Shown piece after piece: positions 1-6,120 of a DNA stretch of 6,551 nt. The stretch lies in contig JASHSN010000394.1 of NCBI GenBank assembly GCA_030038695.1, forward strand, positions 1-6,551, written 5' to 3'. The notes under the pieces are model-generated. The model had not been told where the DNA came from. It saw only the letters and a program-made list of their open reading frames with translations, and ran no database searches. A program made the translations under genes and the position numbers. The first letter of the stretch is position 1. Each line of letters opens with the position of its first letter. The DNA comes from Nitrososphaeraceae archaeon (GTDB lineage Archaea; Thermoproteota; Nitrososphaeria; Nitrososphaerales; Nitrososphaeraceae).

Positions 1-1
1 A

Positions 2-394
2 TCGAAGAGACTATTATATTCCAATGACGACGATAAAATCTACAATTACAAACGCTGCGTAGGCTTTAATGGCGTCAATCTAGCAGCGACAAAACCAGAC
101 TTGTTGGATAGAGGTCTGATAATAAAATTTGAAAGAGTTGATGATAGCGTCAAGAAGCTAGATCGAGATATATGGGCAAAATTCGAGGAAATGGCACCTC
201 AGGTACTCGGCTATATATTCGATATTCTGGTTAAATTCCTGGCAATGAGACAAAATACCACCATCAAATTCAAAAAACTTCCTCGAATGGCAATCCATAT
301 CCTAATCCTTGCACAATATCTTTGCTCTTTATCAGTATGTCTCGCAACAACCGATCGTCTACATTGGCAAGCCTATTTCAAAATGAACCAATAG
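2..394 (+). pseudogene. C-terminal part of a mobile-element P-loop ATP-binding (primase/helicase-associated) protein, 5' partial, abnormal tail
   Basis: The frame is open from base 2, before the first ATG at 101, so the N-terminus lies outside the window. The visible part reads RCVGFNGVNLAATKPDLLDR, then a stretch with IWAKFEEMAPQVLGYIFDIL, ending in KLPRMA at about base 292. This order (a 'NGI/V..LA.r.DLLDR' segment following a P-loop ATPase core, then 'W..FE...P.iLG.l.d' and 'LPRMADF') is what I recall of the large ATP-binding proteins carried by phages, plasmids and integrative elements, related to primase-type AAA proteins. In that family PRMA is normally followed by an acidic/aromatic DF segment and about 50-100 more residues. 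Here it changes into a hydrophobic, cysteine-containing tail of about 34 residues and stops at 392-394. I infer C-terminal decay or truncation. Family assignment is fairly sure, exact role is not; it could still be translated as a short variant. Confidence 0.6.
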
Positions 395-540
395 TACCAT
401 AAAGCTACACGAGGATACTTTTTAGCACAGCAGGCCTCTTTTCACCTATGATATATTTACCTTCTAGCAAACTAATGCAAACCTGTAGACTTTCTTTCAG
501 TTACTCAATTTGCTTGGAGAGGAATGAATTGAGGTACAAG

Positions 541-548
541 ATATATAA
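541..548 (+). promoter_or_regulatory. Archaeal TATA box of the phosphoesterase gene
   Basis: ATATATAA is centred about 29 nt upstream of the ATG at 574. A purine-rich stretch lies immediately upstream, where a BRE would sit. There is no Shine-Dalgarno-like sequence before the ATG. The spacing predicts transcription starting within a few bases of the start codon, so a leaderless or nearly leaderless mRNA. This also supports 574 as the true start. Confidence 0.55.
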
Positions 549-573
549 TGTTAGAAGCTAAAAAGCCGGATAG

Positions 574-2379
574 ATGGAATACAAACAAAGTACAAGCATA
601 GTGGTATTAGGAGCACTTGCAGCTATTGTTCTTACAACAATAGGAAGTCCACACGTAGCATTAGCCGCCGCAGCTTCTGCTGCTGGCCATTTCAAACACT
701 TCGTAACTATTACTCCTAGTCATTTCAGACACCTTATAAATAAGAATGTTATTGCTAGCGCTACTACTCCTGGCCATTTCAAACACTTCGTAACTATTAC
801 TCCTAGTCATTTCAGACACTTTATAAATACCACTGCTAATGCTAATGCTACTGCTAATGTTACAACAACTACAACAACTCCAATCAAACATATTATAGTT
901 ATATTTCAAGAAAATAATTCCTTTGATCACTACTTTGGTACTTATCCCAATGCTACAAACCCAAATGGTGAGCCTGCATTTTATGCAGCAGCAGGTACAC
1001 CAAACGTTATGAATTTGATCTTGCCAAAGAATCTCCTCTCGACTAACAATCCTAACCAGAACCAACCACACAGAATAGATCGCACTAGTCCAGTAACTTG
1101 TAACCCGCTACATGATTATACTGACGAACAAAAATCATATAATGGGGGAAAATTGAACCTTTTTGTACAGAACGACGGAAGGGCGCCTGGCTGTCAAAAG
1201 ACACCTACAGATAATCAAGTTATGGATTACTTTGATGGGAATACCGTAACTGCATTATGGAACTATGCTCAATACTTTGCAATGAGTGATAATTTTCATG
1301 GTTCTATGTTTGGACTATCGACACCAGGACACATTAACCTTATATCGGGTAATACGCATGGCGCAGAATGCCTGCACCATATACCTACTTGTTCTGTTCC
1401 AGGGAAAAACTTTATCGGTGTAAACTCTGGCACCCTTCTGGGCGACATAGATCCAAGATATGATGATTGTTCTAAGCAAACTTACCCTACGCCTACCCTC
1501 AACACAGTAAAAATGGTAGGTCAGAATATAGGAGATCTTTTGAATAAAAAAAGTATAACCTGGGGATGGTTCTCTGATGGATTCAAATTATCGCCACCAG
1601 CACCACCATTACCTGTAGGAAAAGTCCCTTGTGATTATCGCTCATATCATAGAGATAGTGCAGGCTCACCACATGTGTTTGATTATTATCCTGACGTAGA
1701 ACCATTTCAATATTATTATACTACTTCTAACCTACATCATCTAACTCCTACTGCAATTATTGGTGGAACGGATAAAACTAACCATCAATATGATCTAAGC
1801 GAATTTTGGGCAGCTGCAAAAGCTGACAACCTGCCTGCAGTTAGTTACATCAAAGCTGCTACATACGAACAAGGCCATCCTAAATCTTCTGATCCACTAG
1901 CAGAACAAACCTTTCTTGTTAATACTATCAATGCTATACAAAAATTACCGCGGTGGAGTAATACTGCAATCATACTTACATGGGATGATTCGGGTGGTTG
2001 GTATGATCATATGATGCCGCCAATAGTTAGTCCATCTGATGATCCTACGTATGATCGGCTTTATGGAAATAAGCTATGTAATCTTAATCCTCCTGCGGGA
2101 TATTCTAATCCACCAGGATATCCCCAGAAAGACAAATGTGGATACGGACCCAGAATTCCTCTATTGGTTATCTCTCCATATGCAAAAGTAAATTTTGTAG
2201 ATCACACAGCAACAGACTTTACTTCCGTACTTAAGTTTATTGAAGATAATTGGAATTTGGGGAGAATAGGCGGCGGTTCACTTGATGTCCTTGCTAATCC
2301 GCTTAGTAATATGTTTGATTTTAAATCACCGCATACCGCCCCGCTAATTCTAAATCCCTCCACAGGGGAGAAGAGCTAA
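574..2379 (+). CDS. Secreted phosphoesterase, phospholipase C / acid phosphatase family (PF04185)
   Basis: 601 residues. A Sec-type signal peptide covers residues 1-31 (hydrophobic VLGALAAIVL, likely cut after VALA); there is no twin-arginine motif, although many bacterial relatives use Tat. Residues 38-85 hold a duplicated His-rich unit, then an Asn/Ala/Thr linker to about 102 with three N-glycosylation sequons (N85, N91, N95). The catalytic domain starts at P103. Family hallmarks seen are IFQENNSFDHYFG (E113 and N114, expected metal ligands), FGLSTPGH (S249/T250, at the family nucleophile site), TWDDSGGWYDH (D471, D472, expected metal ligands), YGPRIPLLVISPY (524-536) and VDHTATDFTSVLKFIE (542-557). 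Eight cysteines in the mature domain suggest disulfides. The expected activity is hydrolysis of phosphomonoesters or phospholipid head groups outside the cell, perhaps for phosphate scavenging; the substrate cannot be read from sequence. The gene is complete, with its own TATA box, and converges on the next gene with a 20-bp gap. Confidence 0.93.
   Translation: MEYKQSTSIVVLGALAAIVLTTIGSPHVALAAAASAAGHFKHFVTITPSHFRHLINKNVIASATTPGHFKHFVTITPSHFRHFINTTANANATANVTTTTTTPIKHIIVIFQENNSFDHYFGTYPNATNPNGEPAFYAAAGTPNVMNLILPKNLLSTNNPNQNQPHRIDRTSPVTCNPLHDYTDEQKSYNGGKLNLFVQNDGRAPGCQKTPTDNQVMDYFDGNTVTALWNYAQYFAMSDNFHGSMFGLSTPGHINLISGNTHGAECLHHIPTCSVPGKNFIGVNSGTLLGDIDPRYDDCSKQTYPTPTLNTVKMVGQNIGDLLNKKSITWGWFSDGFKLSPPAPPLPVGKVPCDYRSYHRDSAGSPHVFDYYPDVEPFQYYYTTSNLHHLTPTAIIGGTDKTNHQYDLSEFWAAAKADNLPAVSYIKAATYEQGHPKSSDPLAEQTFLVNTINAIQKLPRWSNTAIILTWDDSGGWYDHMMPPIVSPSDDPTYDRLYGNKLCNLNPPAGYSNPPGYPQKDKCGYGPRIPLLVISPYAKVNFVDHTATDFTSVLKFIEDNWNLGRIGGGSLDVLANPLSNMFDFKSPHTAPLILNPSTGEKS
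683..829 (+). repeat. Two-copy direct repeat (60 bp, period 87) inside the phosphoesterase gene
   Basis: Copies at 683-742 and 770-829 differ at one base (733 C versus 820 T, giving Leu versus Phe). They encode residues 38-56 and 67-85, each GHFKHFVTITPSHFRH(L/F)IN. Each copy itself contains two related HFxH(F/L) pieces, so four occur in all. The near-identity at third codon positions indicates a recent duplication. The unit lies between the signal peptide and the Thr/Asn linker, outside the catalytic domain. Confidence 0.9.
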
Positions 2380-2394
2380 GCAAAGCCCAGCGAT

Positions 2395-2414
2395 AACAGT
2401 CATGTATGACTGTT
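2395..2414. terminator. Perfect 9-bp inverted repeat between convergent genes
   Basis: AACAGTCAT, a GT spacer, then ATGACTGTT. It lies 16 bp past the phosphoesterase stop and overlaps the TGA stop (2400-2402) of the converging gene. The symmetry means it would form the same hairpin in both transcripts, so a role in ending or stabilising both mRNAs is possible. There is no T tract on either side, which archaeal termination normally uses, and the 2-nt loop is tight, so the terminator call is tentative. Confidence 0.35.
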
Positions 2415-3595
2415 GGTTGTTGGTACTACTCTATGTGCACCTAGGTGCTCACTACACGGTATTGTAGTAAATGCCCAGACTCCAGTCGGTAGGCCGCCAT
2501 ACCCATTAACACCTGCACTTAATTGAGCATCGGACGTACCACCTGTTGAGAGGTCACATGCAGTAAATGAGCCACTAAAAGTTCCATCTGCATTAGTTGT
2601 TTTCGGAGTCAAAATACCGGTACCTACAGGTACCATTGATGGTTGACCCTCGGGTACGGTGGTGCATGTAGGATTCTTATCTGGCAAACAATGAAAGCCA
2701 TGCACATGCCCAGGCTTATTGTCTAGATAGTTTGCTGTAATGCCGAGAGAGGTTCCACCAACCGGACCCCCTCACGCATTAGTTTACCGCTGAACGTGAA
2801 ATCATAATTTGGATTTGACGTGATGTGCATATCTGTGAAATGGATCATTGACGGACACACGTTTACCCCAAATGGCAGAGAACTTTCTACAGGCAAAAGG
2901 TATGGTCCCGGGTATTGCTTAGAATCAATCGTTACCGTATCCGAGCCTGATGGTCCAACCAAATAAGCTGTTAAAATAGCACCGTGATCGGAATATTTTG
3001 GGTCATCACAAAGCGTGAATGTGCCACTAAAAGTTCCATCAAGTCCTGTTGTTGCAAGCACACTAGGTTGGCAGCACACGAGATGCTTATCCTTACCCAC
3101 AACTACTTTAATTTCTATGTGAGCATTGTCAACCTCATAATACTTGGATGCGCCTGATACATCACCAGCCACCGAACCCTTCCAACCAAGTAGCTTACCC
3201 CAGAAATTAATGGTGGTGTCCTTGGTAAAAAGATGTATTCCTGGGATTTCTGCGGGGCAAGTTACAGTATACGCAATGTATATGCCGTAGGGTGGCGGTG
3301 GTTTTTCGAGTACATTCCAACATTGGCCAAGGCCCTTTGTGTGTGGTGCCAGGAGAGTTTTTATTACATGATGTTGATTTGGCTGTATGCTAACACTGCC
3401 GTGTGCCGTTGATGATACTATGTGTGGCCTTCCTGTACTTGTTACAGGACGTTGATTTGTCTTTGGCTGTACGTTAACGCTGTTTGCGGCTGATACGATG
3501 TTTACTACCGTACCTGTTACTAATACTGCTGCAAGTGTTGTTATTGATAACACTAGAATAATAGATATTTTTTGATTCTCACCTGTGGAGAACAT
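2400..3595 (-). pseudogene. Exported tandem beta-sandwich-domain protein, split by a one-base frameshift
   Basis: The 5' frame (ATG at 3595) gives 290 residues ending at 2723; the 3' frame continues from about 2770 to TGA at 2400. Adding one base to the GGGGG run (minus strand, 2767-2771) joins them into about 398 codons. The join restores GKLMREG to GPVGGTSLGI, matching the layout of domain 1 (GKLLGWKGSVAGDVSG). Domain 1 is about residues 128-215, with DGTFSGTFTLCD. Domain 2 starts at about 264 and carries DGTFSGSFTACD in the 3' frame. A signal peptide is clear (hydrophobic 10-32, likely cut after VSA at about 36). Mature residues 35-51 and 61-77 form a degenerate duplication (SVNVQP / SVSIQP, then NQ). 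I do not recognise a named family; the repeated Cys-containing domains look like Ig-like or adhesive surface modules. The break may be a real mutation, phase variation or a sequencing error. ATG is supported by a TATA box 27 nt upstream. Confidence 0.75.
2767..2771 (-). other. Homopolymer frameshift site (C5, read as G5)
   Basis: The minus strand reads GAG GGG GTC CGG, which leads to the 290-residue frame and a stop at 2723. With six G instead of five it reads GAG GGG GGT CCG GTT and enters the downstream frame, which stays open to 2400. The total length 1196 + 1 is divisible by three, consistent with a single-base loss. Confidence 0.7.
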
Positions 3596-3604
3596 TACAG
3601 GCTA

Positions 3605-3812
3605 TTATTTCACCGCTAGTATAAAGGCATTATTAGTAGGCCTTACAATGTCCCACAGTATCTTCACAAAGCTTAACTCTGGTGGGAATGGTGTTATCAA
3701 TGTTCCAACGGCATGGGAATGGTGTTGCTATTGTCATAACAACAAAACCAGGCGCAACCACATCTTCCCTAACATCGACATTGAGAACGAGTTCTTTGTC
3801 AGGAGCTGTCTT
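3605..3812 (-). pseudogene. Remnant of an unidentified gene, frame broken by a 31-bp insertion
   Basis: Two adjoining minus-strand frames both look protein-like. The first (3812 to 3714) reads KTAPDKELVLNVDVREDVV, then APGFVVMTIATPFP. The second (3709 to TAA at 3605-3607) reads PFPPELSFVKILWDIVRPT, then NNAFILAVK. A 13-mer (AACACCATTCCCA, minus strand) occurs at 3714-3726 and again at 3683-3695, 31 bp apart. Both copies are read in the same register (T P F P). Removing 31 bp therefore fuses the two frames into about 58 codons of continuous beta-strand-rich sequence. Upstream of 3812 another shift or stop (TGA) interrupts the frame. No start codon is visible. The remnant ends 9 bp before the ATG at 3595 and contains that gene's TATA box. 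I recognise no family. The opposite strand is also open, so this is tentative. Confidence 0.4.
3620..3625 (-). promoter_or_regulatory. TATA box for the tandem-domain exported protein
   Basis: On the minus strand CCTTTATACTAG contains TTTATA centred about 27 nt upstream of the ATG at 3595. No good Shine-Dalgarno sequence sits at normal spacing (GGTGA is about 15 nt upstream). The geometry suggests a leaderless mRNA, as for the other genes here. Confidence 0.45.
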
Positions 3813-3855
3813 ACATCAGAAGCAGCACTTGGTGTACATTTTTCTCAAGGTGCCG

Positions 3856-3863
3856 TTTATATA
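3856..3863 (+). promoter_or_regulatory. TATA box of the SnoaL-like gene
   Basis: TTTATATA is centred about 25 nt upstream of the ATG at 3885. This predicts transcription starting at or very near that ATG. It is the main reason to prefer 3885 over the in-frame ATG at 3585, which would put the promoter inside the coding region. Confidence 0.6.
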
Positions 3864-3884
3864 CAAGCTACCACGTTTCCAATT

Positions 3885-4307
3885 ATGGATAAAGAGTCGC
3901 ATACATCAGAGCGAGAAAAAAGCAATGAGGCTCTGGCTATTCGTTACCATGATGATATATTTCAGAAAGGTAAGCTGGAAGTAGCGGACGAGATTCTGTC
4001 ACCTGATTTTGTCATACGTAATCCAGTTCTTCCCGAAGACCTAAGTAAAGGCCCTGAAGGAACAAAGAAATATGCATCTGCGGTAATAACAGCCGTACCG
4101 GATCGAAAACTCGTACACCATGATATTCTTTCAAAAGGAGATAAGGTGCTGATTAGATGGACAAACAGTGGAACAAATACAGGCCCATTGTTCGGTAATC
4201 CTCCTACGGGAAAAACCTATGTTGCAACAGGCTTTGATCTCTTTCGCATATCAAATGGCAAAATCAAGGAACTTTGGCAACAATATAATTTTGCTCCGTG
4301 GCCATGA
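3885..4307 (+). CDS. SnoaL-like ester cyclase family protein
   Basis: 140 residues, a normal length for single-domain SnoaL-like (NTF2-fold, PF07366) proteins. Typical landmarks appear in order: an N-terminal helix ending in IFQKGKLEVADEILSPDFV (the 'w.kGnldvvdEl.apdfv' signature), GPEGTKKYASAV, VPDRKLVHHDILSKGDKVLI, RWTNSGTNTGPLFGNPPTGK (the 'T.TGt..G.pPTGk' signature), and GFDLFRISNGKIKELWQQYN. There is no signal peptide, so it is cytoplasmic, unlike its neighbours. Founding members close rings by aldol condensation in polyketide synthesis. Stand-alone environmental members are mostly of unknown function, and no polyketide genes lie nearby, so a specific reaction should not be assigned. The ATG at 3885 is chosen because the conserved domain begins soon after it and a TATA box lies 25 nt upstream. 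The in-frame extension to 3585 has no family similarity. Confidence 0.85.
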   Translation: MDKESHTSEREKSNEALAIRYHDDIFQKGKLEVADEILSPDFVIRNPVLPEDLSKGPEGTKKYASAVITAVPDRKLVHHDILSKGDKVLIRWTNSGTNTGPLFGNPPTGKTYVATGFDLFRISNGKIKELWQQYNFAPWP

Positions 4308-4360
4308 GCCACTACTATTATTATCCAATCAACAAACGATAGTTGTGAATTGAAGGAATA

Positions 4361-4397
4361 TTTTTGAAATGTACTGTTTTTATATTTTATCTTTTTT
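4361..4397 (+). terminator. T-rich transcription terminator after the SnoaL-like gene
   Basis: Within 37 bases the plus strand has T5 (4361-4365), T5 (4377-4381), T4 (4385-4388) and T6 (4392-4397). They begin about 50 nt after the stop codon. Clustered U tracts without a strong hairpin are the usual intrinsic termination signal in archaea. Confidence 0.55.
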
Positions 4398-4408
4398 GGT
4401 AGTTTGTT

Positions 4409-4600
4409 CTGAATGCCGTTGATACCCGGTATGAAATATTGCTGTATCCTCTGACCGGCAATGTAGCCCATGCTCTCATGCTCGAGCCCCACACTGGGTT
4501 TCGGTTTCCCGTCAGCGACGTGCAGATCCACACGCCAAATGAGTCCTGCAAAGGAATCTGCCATCAAAATGATACCTGGCGCTGTGACGCTATGCACCAT
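4409..4600 (-). pseudogene. Internal fragment of an SMP-30/gluconolactonase-type beta-propeller protein
   Basis: Reading from an ATG at 4600 the minus strand gives ILMADSFAGLIWRVDLHVAD, then a segment containing LEHESM and finally PGINGIQ at about 4409. This matches one blade and linker of SMP-30/gluconolactonase/LRE-like proteins ('lvADs..G.i.rvd...g....wl.h..l......p.iNGi'). These are usually around 300 residues, with blades on both sides. Here only about 64 residues are recognisable. An in-frame TAA (4616-4618) precedes the ATG. After PGINGIQ the frame runs into Lys/Asn-rich sequence and then antisense of the SnoaL-like gene, stopping at 4217. I infer a leftover piece, not a working gene. 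It lies directly downstream of the 480-residue protein gene, in the same frame after its stop. Confidence 0.6.
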
Positions 4601-4615
4601 CCATAGACACAGGCT

Positions 4616-6058
4616 TTAGGGTGTTACCTCAAAATACACCTGATTCATTTGACTTCTCATTTTACCTACTATGTTATTCCACATCACCAGAAGATTCAGT
4701 ACCGCTACCGTTCCTGCCATATAATGAGTTGGAAATACATTGACATCGAACTCATAACTCGTATGTGCTGGTAGTGGATTTTTGTAATATGGACCTGGAG
4801 GAATAGTCGATGGACCCACTACTCCTACCTGAATGATTGTAGAGAAGAGTGTCTGAGGAACATTTGGACTAGTTATCGCAGAAGGATTGACACCATTTAT
4901 ACCAAGTGTCGATTGGAGTCCTGGGCTGATAAATGTTATTGGAGCAGGCACCACCGCAACATCGCCCGTATTTCTGAGTGCAAGTCTTACTTTAGTTGTA
5001 ACACCAGCAGGTATCTTTAAAATCTGTGTTGAGGTATTCTTAACCGAAGTTTCAGGAGATACTTTTCCGGGAGGCAATGTTACTACATCTAGTACTTCCT
5101 TGCCGGTTACCTTGAAGATAACAGGTATTACCTGATTTACAAAGTCAAATGGTATGAATCTACCAAATTGCGTGTAATAGCTCCTGGTAAAGTCAAAGTT
5201 ACTGTGGAACGTTGTTGGATCAAAGAATGTTGTATTTGTAAATGAGAGTGCCCTAGCAAAATTGCTCTGATCACGTAGAGAATCTAATATGAACCTTTGA
5301 TCACTTCTAAGGAAATGCAATGCTAACGGACCAAGAACTGGCAATTGGACTTTTGCAGTTGGCAATACATTTACCGAAAAGTAAAGAACAATTCCTTGAC
5401 CTGGGTAAATGTGGCCTCTGTAACTAGACAAGGCGATGTCGAAATTAGTTCTGTCATCTGTTAGGGGAAACAGGGCTTTAAATCCTGCAGGTAATTTTAG
5501 TGCCGCAGTTATTCCAGCAAGGTTCACAACTCCTTCATACTGTAATGCCACAGCAAGGGTTGAAGGTCCTTCGTTTGTATCAACTTCTAACTTCTGATTT
5601 GGTGGTAGAGGGCCTGCTGCTAGAAATGTGTTATTTGCAGAAGTTCCTACATCAACACCCAGAGACGTGTCGGGAGCAGTCCAATAAGATGTTACAAATC
5701 TGAACCTATCTGGGCCTACAACCTTATTCCCTACATATTGATGATTCAAGTCATAGTTTTTTGAATCTGTAAATGTTTGTACTATGTGTGCATTATCATG
5801 ATATGTACCAGTGGCATTAGCAGTAAGTAGGTTATTGCTCCAAGGTGAGTTATATGGGAGTACCGATGCTTGATCTGTCTGTTGTTGTTCTTGTGCAAAA
5901 ACATATCTTGTTACAAAGAAATTTCCCACCGTACTTACAATCACAATGGTACACAACATCATAGCCAAAAAACTGCCAATATTCCTTTTTCTAGTCTTTA
6001 CTGTTTTCGTGTCCAACGTGACGGTGTAGCCATTTGGTTTATATGCTGCCGGTATCAA
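4616..6058 (-). CDS. Exported protein with COG1361-like beta-sandwich domains, function unknown
   Basis: 480 residues if begun at TTG 6058. A basic n-region (KTRKR, 22-26) and hydrophobic segment (29-49) end in VFA, so cleavage near residue 55 or a membrane anchor is likely. The mature part has no cysteine and several sequons (NATG, NNTF, NTTF, NTST). Residues about 165-235 (ALKLPAGF, then YPGQGIVLYFSVNV) and 345-480 (AGVTTKVRLALRNTGDVAVV, then a Pro-rich stretch and YEFDVNVFP) resemble the Ig-like modules of archaeal S-layer-associated COG1361 proteins. This is similarity of pattern, not a confirmed hit. I do not recognise the central part (240-340). The role is probably structural or ligand-binding at the cell surface. 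The start is uncertain: TTG at 6016 (residue 15) has a TATA box 25 nt upstream and keeps the basic n-region. ATG 5962 would remove that region and is less likely. Confidence 0.85.
   Translation of the reverse strand: MIPAAYKPNGYTVTLDTKTVKTRKRNIGSFLAMMLCTIVIVSTVGNFFVTRYVFAQEQQQTDQASVLPYNSPWSNNLLTANATGTYHDNAHIVQTFTDSKNYDLNHQYVGNKVVGPDRFRFVTSYWTAPDTSLGVDVGTSANNTFLAAGPLPPNQKLEVDTNEGPSTLAVALQYEGVVNLAGITAALKLPAGFKALFPLTDDRTNFDIALSSYRGHIYPGQGIVLYFSVNVLPTAKVQLPVLGPLALHFLRSDQRFILDSLRDQSNFARALSFTNTTFFDPTTFHSNFDFTRSYYTQFGRFIPFDFVNQVIPVIFKVTGKEVLDVVTLPPGKVSPETSVKNTSTQILKIPAGVTTKVRLALRNTGDVAVVPAPITFISPGLQSTLGINGVNPSAITSPNVPQTLFSTIIQVGVVGPSTIPPGPYYKNPLPAHTSYEFDVNVFPTHYMAGTVAVLNLLVMWNNIVGKMRSQMNQVYFEVTP
6038..6044 (-). 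promoter_or_regulatory. Candidate TATA box for the 480-residue exported protein
   Basis: On the minus strand ATATAAA is centred about 25 nt upstream of the in-frame TTG at 6016, the spacing seen for other genes here. If it is the true promoter, translation starts at 6016 and the protein is 466 residues. Competing candidates upstream are ATTATATATA (6111-6120) and TTATTTAAA (about 6062-6070), which would give a short leader before TTG 6058. Confidence 0.3.
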
Positions 6059-6110
6059 TCATTTAAATAAAAGATTAGTTAGAACAGTCTTTTCTTATTC
6101 ATCATTTAAC

Positions 6111-6120
6111 TATATATAAT
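6111..6120 (-). promoter_or_regulatory. Alternative TATA box for the 480-residue exported protein
   Basis: ATTATATATA on the minus strand is the best TATA match in this intergenic region by sequence. It would place the transcript start near 6088-6090, giving a leader of about 30 nt before TTG 6058. That leader has no Shine-Dalgarno sequence. Confidence 0.3.

Noticed and set aside
683..829. Possible CRISPR-like or mobile repeat
   Set aside because: Only two copies, in frame within a coding region, with no spacer structure; it is a protein-level duplication.
661..1071. Minus-strand open frame of 136 codons
   Set aside because: Antisense to the start of the phosphoesterase; its Cys/Ser-rich composition is what the reversed repeats and Thr linker produce.
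3585..3884. N-terminal 100-codon extension of the SnoaL-like protein
   Set aside because: No family similarity, overlaps the start of the divergent gene, and would contain the TATA box that sits correctly before ATG 3885.
3682..3984. Plus-strand open frame of 100 codons
   Set aside because: Runs out of frame into the SnoaL-like gene; the protein-like first part is better read on the minus strand as the broken remnant.
4217..4408. C-terminal half of the minus-strand frame that carries the SMP-30 fragment
   Set aside because: Past PGINGIQ the sequence is low-complexity and then antisense of the SnoaL-like gene, so it is not propeller sequence.
4887..5135. Plus-strand open frame of 82 codons
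   Set aside because: Shadow of the 480-residue minus-strand gene with no start signal or recognisable domain.
5500..5703. Plus-strand open frame of 67 codons
   Set aside because: Antisense to the same exported protein gene; Gln/Leu-rich shadow.
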